DNA of 64,000 nt. It comes from Pristionchus mayeri. Taxonomy: Eukaryota > Nematoda > Chromadorea > Rhabditida > Neodiplogasteridae. Below, one piece after another: positions 56,901 to 64,000 of the stretch (position 1 is its first letter; each line of letters opens with the position of its first letter). The notes beneath the pieces were generated by a model. That model was given only the letters and a program-made list of their open reading frames with translations. It ran no database searches and had not been told where the DNA came from. The stretch covers positions 1,178,001-1,242,000 of the forward strand of contig BTRK01000001.1 of assembly GCA_036245805.1 (NCBI GenBank), read 5' to 3'. Made by a program: the position numbers and the translations under genes.

Positions 56901-58863
56901 ACCCATTTTTCGGACCAGTATATTTCGGACCAGCATATATTCGGACCAGTAATTTTATTTCCGTACCAGCATTTCTTACATCGGACCAGTATCTATGTTG
57001 GTGTACGCTTTTTTACCTTAACGCCTAAGTATACTACTTCTCAGTTTGCGAGGCCACGCCCCTTTGGCGAAAGAGTGCATACGAGGAGAGTATATGAACA
57101 GGGTGTTTCCTGACCCGAGTATACCTTCGAAAAACGATCGCCGCTGGCGGGAAATACATCCAGACGCTCAAAAAAATGGGGAATATTTTTTTTTGTTTCA
57201 CAAGGCAATTTAGACATTACCACATAAAACCAGATTTTTCCAAAACTATTCCCTCAAAGTTATGAATGCACAAAAATGAGCATGCAACAAAGTGATGTCA
57301 TTTTCATATTCTCAGGATCATCTGGATTCATGATGTCGATAAGTTTGATATTTTGAACGGGCCTCAAGCTCGTCCAGAAGCTGAGTTCTGAATTTCCGAC
57401 CCTGCTTTTGCAGGACGATTACATAAAGGTGCGACCGAGCAGCAAACTCAACAATTTTTTTTGGATTGGCCTCATCAATATCTCCAACTTCAGATATTTG
57501 AGCAGCAAAAAAACCCATGTTATAATAATTCTGTTTTGGAAAAGTGTTGTTTGATTACGTCATCACTACGCAATAACTATCCAATTGTGTCATGACACAG
57601 TATCGTGTTCATAAGCTCCAATGAATTTGGTACATCATACCTGAGTGTCAGAATGATGCCTTTCCTGGGCTAAGAGGTAAAAAATTTTTTTAAAAAAAGT
57701 GTCCCATAACTTTCCGGCGCAACTTTACATGTATGGTGTTTGGAGGAGCCCTAAAGCACATTTGCATCATAAAATTACCCAACACCCTTAAAAATGGCCT
57801 ATATTATTATTCCTGAAACTGATAGACATCAAAGAGACCAGTAGAAATGCAAAACAAATAAAATCAGGAAATCAAATAATTAGTTGCAGAATCGACCTCA
57901 AACATGTGCGGTGCAACCCTGATCAAGGCCGATTTTCCCCAGAGGTTTGAAACGTGAATATTTTGTGTGCGGTAATTAGCGTTCACAAGGCCGGTTCTAT
58001 ACCAAATTCATCCTCGCTTCTCCCCCGGTTGTAGAAATATATATTTCAACAGCAAAAACTTCAATATTAAGCTCAAATAATCGATTAAACAATATTTAAA
58101 CAAACCGTTCGTAAATCCGTTAGCGCTAATTTTTAAAAAAATTACGGTACTTAGTGCTTGGTCATGGAAGATATTTTCATGGCCCTAGTTTAGAAAATTT
58201 GCACGGGTGTTGGGTAACTTTAATTGATTTTCAAGCTCTTTTTGCTGTGCTATTTCGTATTAGGAGAGCGAAGAATAACAGGGACAACCATTTCTAGGAA
58301 CTAATTATTGCCTATTTCCTTCCTTTAATTTTCCAATTTTACATGGCTCGAAAAGTAGTGTTATTGTTAGCAGGACATGGAATCGCTCCAACCGGCCGGA
58401 CCGGAACATATTTTCAAGTTTCATTGTTTGGGCTTTTCCGAGTCCTCGCTGCGAGTTGTTAAATCTACAGTCTCATATAATTTATTTTCCCAGAGAAGCA
58501 CTTCTAATTTGGGTAATTTAACATTTATCAACGTGGCACATACGTAGGTAGATATTTTCTAAAACAACGAAGAAATCGAAAGGAAAAAATTATATTTACC
58601 ACTTTTATCATTTTTATTTGTTTCATTCAAATAATTTTTCCTCTCCTCTCTCCTTTGTTTTACGTATCCGCCCTGGTGAGTTACCCAAGTTGGAGGTGTC
58701 TTTCTGGGAAAGTGCGGCAGGGTGCATCTACTCTATAGAGAGAATCGGATGACTCAACAACAGTTCCACCTGCAAGCTTCTCTCGCACCAAAGTGCGCTC
58801 CATCGCTCCTCCCTCCACAAACCATGCAAGCATCTGATGATAAAGTAAGCGCAGACATAGCGA
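43666..58863 (-). CDS. Gene 3: nuclear hormone receptor spread over 15 kb
   Basis: A second NHR on the minus strand. Exons 5' to 3': 58,863-58,770; [one or more unseen]; 52,332-52,283; 52,240-52,225; [one unseen]; 50,909-50,782; 49,520-49,468; 47,011-46,953; 44,901-44,784; 44,599-44,530; 44,406-44,291; 44,027-43,939; 43,767-43,666 (TAA). From 50,909 onward every junction keeps phase. Two joins are incomplete. The exon with the FFRR region is missing between 58,770 and 52,332. An exon with length 2 mod 3 is also missing between 52,225 and 50,909. The 58.8-kb exon could therefore belong to a different receptor. The introns hold a mariner MITE, a Tc1-like element, palindromes, MITE copies C and D and nested Merlin-like elements. 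If all exons are one gene, almost all its length is transposon-derived intron. Confidence 0.7.
43795..43806 (-). other. Poly-C/G tract (12)
   Basis: Twelve consecutive Cs on the + strand in the intron between the last two gene 3 exons; the G-rich side is on the transcribed RNA. Confidence 0.9.
44985..45880. mobile_element. Mariner-like non-autonomous element
   Basis: The ends GGTTGTCTCAAAAGTTTCTC and their exact complement are flanked by TA on both sides, the mariner target duplication. The TTAGGTTG.C..AAAAGT terminal form is typical of mariner. It is 896 bp with no transposase frame. It lies in a gene 3 intron. Confidence 0.85.
45884..46845. mobile_element. Tc1/mariner-type palindromic element
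   Basis: The termini TACAGTATCGCCGGAAAGTA are inverted and perfect at both ends (45,884 and 46,845). The inversion extends inward through arms of about 400 bp (AGTGATGACGCAATTGCACA, GACATGTCCTAGGACTACTCG, GCTGCAGATGCTGC). CAGT after TA is the Tc1-type end. No transposase frame. It begins one base after the TA of the preceding mariner element. Confidence 0.85.
47281..48832. mobile_element. 1.55-kb palindromic element in gene 3 intron
   Basis: Inverted arms from 47,281 (GATGAATTTTTGAAACGTTTGG) and 48,832, centred near 48,090 (CTTATGACAGCTCGAAAA...AAGCTGTCATAAGT). Matches include TTCAATGT, GACATCGA(T/C)CTCTTCGAATT-type, CACCCCATTTGATGA and TTAGTGTGGTTTAATAACAT. The left arm holds an insertion near 47,400-47,490. 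No coding frame. Confidence 0.8.
48920..49442. mobile_element. Element with TIRs and subterminal AAGTTCCGAG repeats
   Basis: The ends TGTCCTGGTGAGATGT (48,924) and ACATCCCACCAGGACA (49,425-49,440) are inverted. Inside the right end, GTTCCGAG-type motifs recur about every 15-20 bp (49,260-49,420). Inverted forms (CTCGGAAC, GGAACTC) cluster inside the left end. This matches the design of the Merlin-like elements at 54.5 kb but with another motif. Confidence 0.65.
49677..49900. repeat. Diverged tandem duplication, about 117-bp period
   Basis: 49,677-49,770 and 49,796-49,895 share ATGATG(A)CGTA, AAA.TGAAAG.CGGCGG.CAC, GGAGT.AG, TGTC/GGTC...GTCT.GGCG.T.ACTTTGAA. No frame. It lies in the gene 3 intron between 49,520 and 50,782. 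Confidence 0.55.
51081..52205. mobile_element. 1.1-kb palindromic element in gene 3 intron
   Basis: The ends TCATTTGAAAGAGCGTAAAA and CGCTCTTTCGAATGA are inverted; arms pair over about 500 bp and are centred near 51,643. Landmarks: AACCCAAAAGAATCCAGAATTC / GAATTCTGGATTCTTTTGGGTT, GTAGATCACCACTCTGAAACC, GTATTTCGACTATATCATTTTCA. No frame beyond short shadows. Confidence 0.85.
52225..52332 (-). CDS. Gene 3 exons for the end of the DNA-binding domain, including a 16-nt micro-exon
   Basis: 52,332-52,283 encodes IRCICRSCRYDRCIQI (last cysteines of zinc finger 2), comparable to CACRACRFRKCVEA in gene 1. It is followed by a 42-nt intron and a 16-nt exon reading GMLPH plus one base, with acceptor TTTTTTTCAG and donor GTAAGT. 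Together they restore the NHR signature C-R-x-C-R-x-x-x-C-x-x-x-G-M. This micro-exon is invisible to frame-based gene finding. Confidence 0.8.
52440..52926. mobile_element. Palindromic element interrupted by TTAA MITE copy C
   Basis: Arms AGGCTGATCCATGATTTGGAAATC.../...GATTTCCAAATCATGGATCAGCC and CTCTGAAAGC / GCTTTCAGAG. The right arm is cut by MITE copy C (52,636-52,870) exactly at a TTAA that the left arm shows uninterrupted (GCTTAAGC). Confidence 0.8.
52636..52870. mobile_element. TTAA-flanked MITE, copy C
   Basis: 235 bp; AAAGTTACCGAACAAGGACG and complementary right end GGGTAACTTTAA. The left flank is ATAA, the right TTAA. The intact left arm of the host palindrome shows that the empty site was TTAA, so ATAA is a mutated duplication. 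Confidence 0.85.
52927..54505. other. Mostly non-coding stretch with one orphan frame
   Basis: 53,224-53,547 (+) is an open frame of 107 residues with a hydrophobic segment (WIWLQILTGFYYALIVTSTF), preceded in frame by a possible acceptor TTTTACAG. No family was recognised, it lies opposite to the gene 3 reading direction, and it may be chance. 54,060-54,110 is rich in ATCGATAT-type short palindromes. Confidence 0.3.
54524..55895. mobile_element. Merlin-like non-autonomous element nested in the outer one
   Basis: Perfect inverted ends of about 43 bp starting GGTTGAAGTAAAAAGTAGTG. Subterminal arrays of ATACTGGTCC(G) occur inside both ends (54,550-54,785 and 55,680-55,860). It is flanked by the 8-bp direct repeat AAAAAGCG (54,516-54,523 and 55,896-55,903), the duplication size expected for Merlin/IS1016-type elements. 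The centre holds a 73-residue minus-strand frame (55,337-55,116, with ARRGFFLEDSPNDFLRLLSL) of unknown origin. Confidence 0.8.
56138..56422 (+). pseudogene. Merlin/IS1595-family (ISXO2-like) transposase, C-terminal remnant
   Basis: About 94 residues, from a truncated 5' side to TGA. IVSDGCRAYLGI holds the second catalytic Asp, FTHKWVNHKVQFVNPNEPSV is the H-x-x-VNH-x-x-x-FV-P block, and HTQSIESTWGAAKKM holds the catalytic Glu with the conserved W and K. The N-terminal zinc region and first catalytic Asp are gone, replaced by GGTCC repeat DNA. After the TGA the same frame stays open for 20 more codons with a strongly acidic end (PDYDDEDNEDDE) before TAG, so the TGA may be a nonsense mutation of an Arg codon. 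Confidence 0.75.
56545..56778. mobile_element. TTAA-flanked MITE, copy D
   Basis: 234 bp, TTAA on both sides, ends AAAGTTACCAGACGAGGACA / GTCCTCGTCCGGTAACTT. Same orientation as copy B and opposite to A and C. It sits inside the outer Merlin-like element. Confidence 0.88.
57023..58769. other. Gene 3 intron or spacer, no supported exon
   Basis: Contains a frame at 57,518-57,318 (minus; EFAARSHLYVIVLQKQGRKF) flanked by sequence related to the Tc1-type element at 45.9 kb (GTCATCACTACGCAA), so it is probably transposon-derived. 58,674-58,694 contains TTACCCAAGTTGGAG followed by GT, a 14/15 match to the 3' part of SL1, without further SL RNA features. The missing NHR exon should lie here or further downstream. 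Confidence 0.4.
58770..58863 (-). CDS. NHR zinc-finger 1 exon
   Basis: 94 nt between TTTCTTGCAG and a GTGGAAC donor, encoding ALTLSSDACMVCGGRSDG then AHFGAREACR. C-x2-C-x13-C matches the first NHR zinc finger, and its donor falls after the third cysteine plus AG, the same place and phase as in gene 1. Other frames through the same DNA give longer but meaningless peptides. The next exon (CNAFFRR-type) was not found by eye downstream. Confidence 0.7.
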
Positions 58864-60742
58864 CTGCAAGAAAACAGTTTATAAATTGAACGGTGCTGGA
58901 AATCAAACGTTACAATATTTAGTGAATGAGAATGCATTCCAGACAGGGAGTGTTGACTGAAATAATTACCTATGAATTATCTATTTCACATGCGACTGTT
59001 CAGTATGTATTTATCACGGATCTTCTATAAGATTCCAGGAACCCATGGGACAGGTTTAAGAAATTGATCCGATTCTGTTGAGACAAGTCGGACTAGGCAT
59101 GGTGAGGGCGAGGAGAAAGTATTTTCGCTATTTTCAGATTTGCGAAATTTGCATGTTAGATGGAGTTATGACCTACAGCGTTGGAGGGTCGTATCTCGGT
59201 CGGATTTTTGACCTACATACAGCATTTTTTTTCGATCGACGCGTAATGAACTAATCTACCTTTATGTTCGTCTACAATACGCGCGAAAGTTCCATCTTCC
59301 ATGAGTAATTCTCGAAAATACCGTTTTTTTCATTCATAATATGCAAAATAATCTCGCTCATTACCCACCTACAATACGATATTTATGCCTTGTCCAACTT
59401 GTCTCAACAAAATAGGAAGCTTTTTTTCAAACTGTCGCAAATGGTTCTTGTTTTCCTACATTTTTACAGGAGATCCGTGTTATATTTCTCAAAATCGCTA
59501 GAAGTATAGTTGAGAGTATATGGGCAAAGTGATGGGCGTGTTTGTCAGACTACTATTGCGATTTCTTAAGCACAGGAAAGCACGCGGGTCGTACATATAT
59601 GACGTTATGTTACTGAATAGTGCTAACGCTAGTGCTCTTGAAAGTAGCTGATCGACGCTGCTCTTCCACCCCTCCCTTATCAGCAAGAAAATAGCGGCTG
59701 TATTGATTGTTTCGAAGCAAGGAAGAGAATGAGAATGTATAGACGTGATGAACTGAGAGAGATTAGAAAGACGTACTTTATAAGGTTTGGAAGGTTCATG
59801 TTTGAAACACGCAGACACAATATATGTCTAGACATATATTATATTGTAGTAGTGCCAGTATTAATAATTACAGACAACCATACAAAGGATTGAATAATAT
59901 CATGGAAAACTGTTCACACGCCCCAGAACATCTTTATAAGCAAGTTCAACTGTTTCATATCAGCAAATAAACCCTATTGATCCTTGTCAGCAAAACATAG
60001 AGAGTAATAATTAACTGAGATGAAAAGCCTAACGATATAGAGAGCAAATATGGAAGAGACCAATCTAGTAACACAAAGGGAGAGACCGTTTGGAAAGGCA
60101 TTGGAATTCAATGATAAAAAAAGAGAGCAAACAATATGTGCAATCATACTATACATGATTATCAGAAAAAACGCAACAAACAAAAATAAGAACATTATTC
60201 GACATGATGTGAAATTATATATACAAAAAAGATATTCTTGAGTGTATTTACTGGTTGGGGTATATTATTCATATGGGTAATGACGATATTGAAAGGAAGT
60301 ATTTTTGAATTAAAGAATCGCTCGGATTCTGAAGATCAGGTGAAATATTTGCACAGAGGGTAGAATTTCGAGCACGCTTCCCGGGTTAAATGTATACATA
60401 ACAAGGAGGACTATAAAGACTACTACGGTGATGTCATGTTCCAAGGAAAAGCGAAACATTATTAGGCTCATCAACTAAAATTAGAGTATGTGCTAACTGT
60501 ACATCGACAAAATAACGACTCAACAAAAAATTGATGTCTACAACTTTAGCTTAGTATAGGCCGCTGTGGGAAATTGACTAATTCACTTGTGATCTTGAAA
60601 AAAAAGCGAGCAAAAATTATGCAAATAATAAAAGGACAACGGAAACTCTTGGTAACAGCTAGTGACTGTGATAAAGGGAGAGACAAGCTCCGAAGTGGTA
60701 GAGAAAGTGCTGTCAGGGATTCTTTTTACATGGTTAGCATGG
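58864..60742. other. Spacer between the NHR zinc-finger exon and the next gene
   Basis: AT-rich. 59,200-59,480 carries short GAAAATACCG/TTTTACAGGAGATCCGTG blocks similar in style to the repeats at 34.4 and 43.0 kb. A candidate first exon at 59,785-59,763 (minus; MNLPNLI, GTACGT donor) does not fit the phase of 58,863 without another exon. Nothing else is supported. Confidence 0.35.
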
Positions 60743-60943
60743 TCATGTCGACGCACTCGAGAATTGCCATAGAACCATCTCTGCACCAGACGATGGGATC
60801 GGTCTGAGGGGAGAATTGCAATTTTAAAAGGAAAACCTGAGATCCTTACTTCATAGAAACAAAACTGACCAGATGTTTCACTTCGTGGTTGTGAAATATC
60901 GCGTAATACTCTTGAAGTGTCAGCTGGGTTCCGGGAGGGATGT
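60743..60943 (-). CDS. Gene 4: C-terminal exons of an unidentified protein
   Basis: Two exons joined in phase 2: 60,943-60,850 (IPPGTQLTLQEYYAIFHNHE, then VKHLVSFVSM, donor GTAAGG) and 60,803-60,743 (PIPSSGAEMVLWQFSSAST, TGA; acceptor TCTCCCCTCAG). The 46-nt intron is typical of nematodes. The protein family was not recognised. The location upstream of a receptor exon on the same strand, and a helical composition, would allow another NHR C-terminus, but no signature residues are seen. Upstream exons were not found. Confidence 0.5.
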
Positions 60944-61554
60944 CTGCTTTCTCAAAACAAAAATATTTGTGATATTTATATTCAGGATAAAAAAGCAAAA
61001 AAAAACACAAATCTTTTAGTTAATTATAACGGACAAGTAGTAGCCCCTATATATGCTTAACTTTTAGCCAAAAAACTAGACAATTTCGTGAAGATGAAAA
61101 AAGAGGTCGCATTTTAATAAGGTACCACCAAAATGGGTTCCAAACACAGATACTCCAAAAAAACGTGCAAAACAACATTTCAAGTTATTCCCCCAATAGG
61201 TAAATTTTTATTTGTAAAAAAAAACTACGGTATGACCACAAATTCAAACATCTATATTTTTACTCTTTCCAACTTATGGGACGTGTCCTACTGCACTAAA
61301 TCGGTTTCAAATAGTTTAGGAACATTTCTAGAAACGTCACACAAAAAGTGGTCACCTGTAAATATGATATTTCATCTGAGGAATTAAAGGAAAGGCGCAA
61401 ACCTGCATCTCAGGTCAAAGTAGACATTACGACGATAATAAGACTTTCCACAAAACAATTTCGAAAAATGACATTTCCAAATAATGACACTTAATATCCA
61501 TTGTCTTGAAAATGTTTTGTTACTGTCAGATTTTTCACCTTGATTGGCAATTAG

Positions 61555-62015
61555 GGATCCTCAAATGAGAATTCATCAAGAAATGAGAGAAAAATCAATT
61601 ATCATTTGACCTCAAATGAGAAAATTCTATTTTGACTGAGAATTCTCACCAAGAACGATTTCTCGGTGAGAATTTTCACGAAACCTTTCTCATTCTCTCT
61701 CCTGTATGACCTTTTGCGCGGTCGACGCGATTCGGAAATTTTGATTATGCTTCATCGATCCTATGATTTTACAGAGCAAAACGTTTCTCAATATGTAATT
61801 ATAATAATAGCTGTGAAACTCATTCGACTTTCTGGATCAGTCATATTAATTTACTCTTCACAATACCCCTTTGTTCTCATCAATTCCTCAGTCGAGAGAT
61901 TTTTTCTCGATGAGAACGACCAGTAATTTCTCGATTGAGAATTCTCGAATAATAACGATTTCTCGACGAGAAATCGAGTATGTTTCACGAGAAATTTTCT
62001 CATTTGTGGAAGCCT
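61555..62015. repeat. Palindromic GAGAA/TTCTC-rich element
   Basis: The ends TCCTCAAATGAGAA and TTCTCATTTGTGGA are inverted, with GGCAATTAG / TATTGGCAAT outside them. The interior is dominated by GAGAATTCTC, TTTCTCG and CGAGAAA words at both ends. A related short patch is at 50,280-50,375. Short frames across it are not meaningful. Confidence 0.55.
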
Positions 62016-62355
62016 ATTGGCAATTGATAAAAACAAAACCGAAAACGTATTCCAATCAAATGAATAACAATAAAAAGCGTGTGCACGCTCCTTGGGCTTT
62101 TGTCAATTTTTTCTCTCTTTTTCGAATTGTCTTATCACGATTAAGACCTGACCAGAGGCCAGATGTAGAGAACAACGAGCTAAACATTTCATGAAAGTGA
62201 GCTTCTATCTGTTCGTTTATGCGAGCTACAGAGTCTAGAAGTTGGCTAGAAAGGGGCTAGAATCCCGATCGCGTGCTCTAACCGTCTGGCGCTTTCGCCG
62301 CATCGCCTATTCACTCTCCTATTCATGTAGTGCTCTCGCAGACGAGTTCAACCCC

Positions 62356-63177
62356 ATATGAGCCCGTTTGTCTAAGAATCGAGCAAGGGCAGGGACAGGA
62401 AAAAAATTCGATTCTCTGTAACTATGGATTTTGGGATAATCGAGGGTGCTGAAAACGGTGGGCTCATTCAGCTTGCTCCCACGCCGAAAGCGGGTTTGCG
62501 CTTATGTCGCCTCTCCGGAAAGTGCTAAAATTACGCGAATTTGGTTTCCGGGGTAGAATGTCATGCTGATTACGCCTATCTACTTCATTTTTCACGAAGT
62601 ATTAAAAGCGAAATCTGCGCAAATCTCTCTTCTTCGTTCTCGTTCCCTCTGGGATCTCTCATCTCACCACACTCTCTCGCCTCTTCCTCGCTAGGGAAGA
62701 GGGGGATAGTGTAGTGTCGACCCGTTTATCACCGTCCTCGGCTCACGTTTTCACACCAATCTCGAAAACCAAAAGGTGAAAATGCATGAAAATTGGAATT
62801 CTGAATCCGCTCGTCACGGCGGTTTCAACCATATTGCTCACTCGTCTCGCAATTGCGTCTTCGAAGAGTTAAATTTTTAAAAATTATTTTAATACTTTGT
62901 GAAAAATGAAGTGGATAGGCGTAATCAGCATGACATTCTACCCCGGAAACCAAATTCGCGTAATTTTAGCACTTTCCGCAGCGGCGACATACGCGCAAAC
63001 CCGCTTTCGACGTGACGACGTCTGGAGCCAACGACGAGTCTGAGAGCAAAATGAATAAGGACACCGTTTTCAGCATCTTTGATTACCCAAAAACACTTTG
63101 TTACAGAGAATCGAGTTTTTTTGCTGTCCCGAAACATAGCGGATCTGTTCGATTCCTAGGCAAACGGGCTCATATAG
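62356..63177. mobile_element. 0.8-kb palindromic element
   Basis: The ends ATATGAGCCCGTTTG and CAAACGGGCTCATAT are inverted. Arms 62,356-62,604 and 62,884-63,177 share GATTCTCTGTAAC, AAACCCGCTTTCG-type, GTAGAATGTCATGCTGATTA and AAAATGAAGT. The centre (62,605-62,883) is unrelated DNA without a clear frame. The remainder to 64,000 shows no supported gene. Confidence 0.8.
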
Positions 63178-64000
63178 TGGCTTTGTCCTTCCAAACCAGA
63201 TGTACTTAATCGAACTAACATAATACTAATCCTGAAAAAATTCTAAAATAACATAAAAAATGTTTTTAAAAATCGCGAATTTCCAATGAACCATCGTAAT
63301 TTCGTTTGAGTTAGAGTGTGTGGCATGACAACTTTTTCATAAATTCGGTACGTATCACTTTTATCGACTTTTAGATTCAGCCTGTATAAAAATTATTTCT
63401 CTGGATATAAATCGTATTAAATGAATTAGATGAATCCTATATGATTTAATTTTTATATGCTATGCTTGCTGCTAAAGCATATAACACAATTCCTGGGAAG
63501 CGGTGGAGCACATCCGTACAAAGAAAAATGTTGAGGCGTGGTAGTGCTTATTTGATACGTCAAGGCTTACTTACTCTATCAGAAATATAAGAGTGACTAT
63601 CTAAGAGAACTGAGCAATTTCACCTATGTGCCGTACAGCAAAAAAAGTGTTGATTTTAAGATGCCCCTAGGGGTAACTTTTCACGTAGAGTTCGAAAATC
63701 GACCTTAGGCAGCCGTATCTCTGACCCCTGATTTTCTGTGGCGCGCCTCAACGTTGAGGTCGGTTTTTGTAAATCGTGAACGGTTGATCCAAACCCATAC
63801 GTAATAATAATTCTGAAAGAACTCGACGAGATAAGCATTTTTACTGTTGGAAGTGAAAGGCTAGCTCATCTGTGAAAAGCATTTTTAAATATTTAAATTA
63901 TTATGGTGAAAACACTTTTCCCGGGGTGTAATTTAAAGTATGTTCATTGGGTTGAAGTACAGTACTGGGAACGTTTCACAATTGGTAAAATTTTGAAAAA

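Larger units (their letters stand above)
54506..57022 (+). mobile_element. Merlin-like DNA transposon (outer element), degraded
   Basis: The termini GGTTAAGGTAAAAAAGCG (54,506) and CGCTTTTTTACCTTAAC (57,022) are inverted. Inside each end are many copies of ATACTGGTCC or its complement (55,918-56,095; 56,813-56,995). It contains a Merlin-type transposase remnant at 56,138-56,422. It is broken near its left end by a second element (54,524-55,895), and on the right by TTAA MITE copy D. Confidence 0.75.

Overview
The window is the end of a nematode chromosome. The evidence is a TTAGGC hexamer telomere, an SL1-like spliced-leader sequence, short introns ending in TTTCAG-type acceptors, and nuclear hormone receptors (NHRs) with diverged nematode-type ligand-binding domains. 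There is no prokaryotic gene organisation. I cannot name the species.

Layout. 1-13,104 is (TTAGGC)n on the + strand. It then folds over, within 3 bases, into about 180 bp of (GCCTAA)n. Only that short part has the orientation expected at a left chromosome end, so the first 13.1 kb is either a read or assembly fold-back or a true telomere-telomere fusion. 13,287-19,041 is a 62-bp satellite of about 93 copies. 19-21.4 kb is repeat-derived subtelomeric DNA.

From 21.4 to 61 kb all genes I could assemble are on the minus strand, reading toward the telomere. They had to be rebuilt from short exons by splice sites and phase, because open reading frames alone hide them. Gene 1 (21,431-33,036) is an NHR with a complete two-zinc-finger DNA-binding domain and a ligand-binding domain. 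Gene 2 (about 36,292-36,819, with possible exons up to 39,974) is a Q/P-rich protein. Gene 3 (43,666-58,863) is a second NHR spread over 15 kb. Two exons near 60.8 kb belong to an unidentified fourth gene.

The introns and spacers are crowded with transposons. They include TTAA-flanked MITEs (four copies), a 5'-truncated CR1/jockey-like retroelement, an RTE-clade retroelement inserted inside one MITE, and a mariner MITE lying one base from a Tc1-like fold-back element. There is also a nested pair of Merlin-like elements with a transposase remnant, several 0.5-1.8 kb palindromes, tRNA-derived pieces and poly-G tracts. An SL1-like RNA gene lies inside an intron of gene 1. No computation could be run. 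Exon joins rest on reading-frame phase, splice consensus and family motifs seen by eye.
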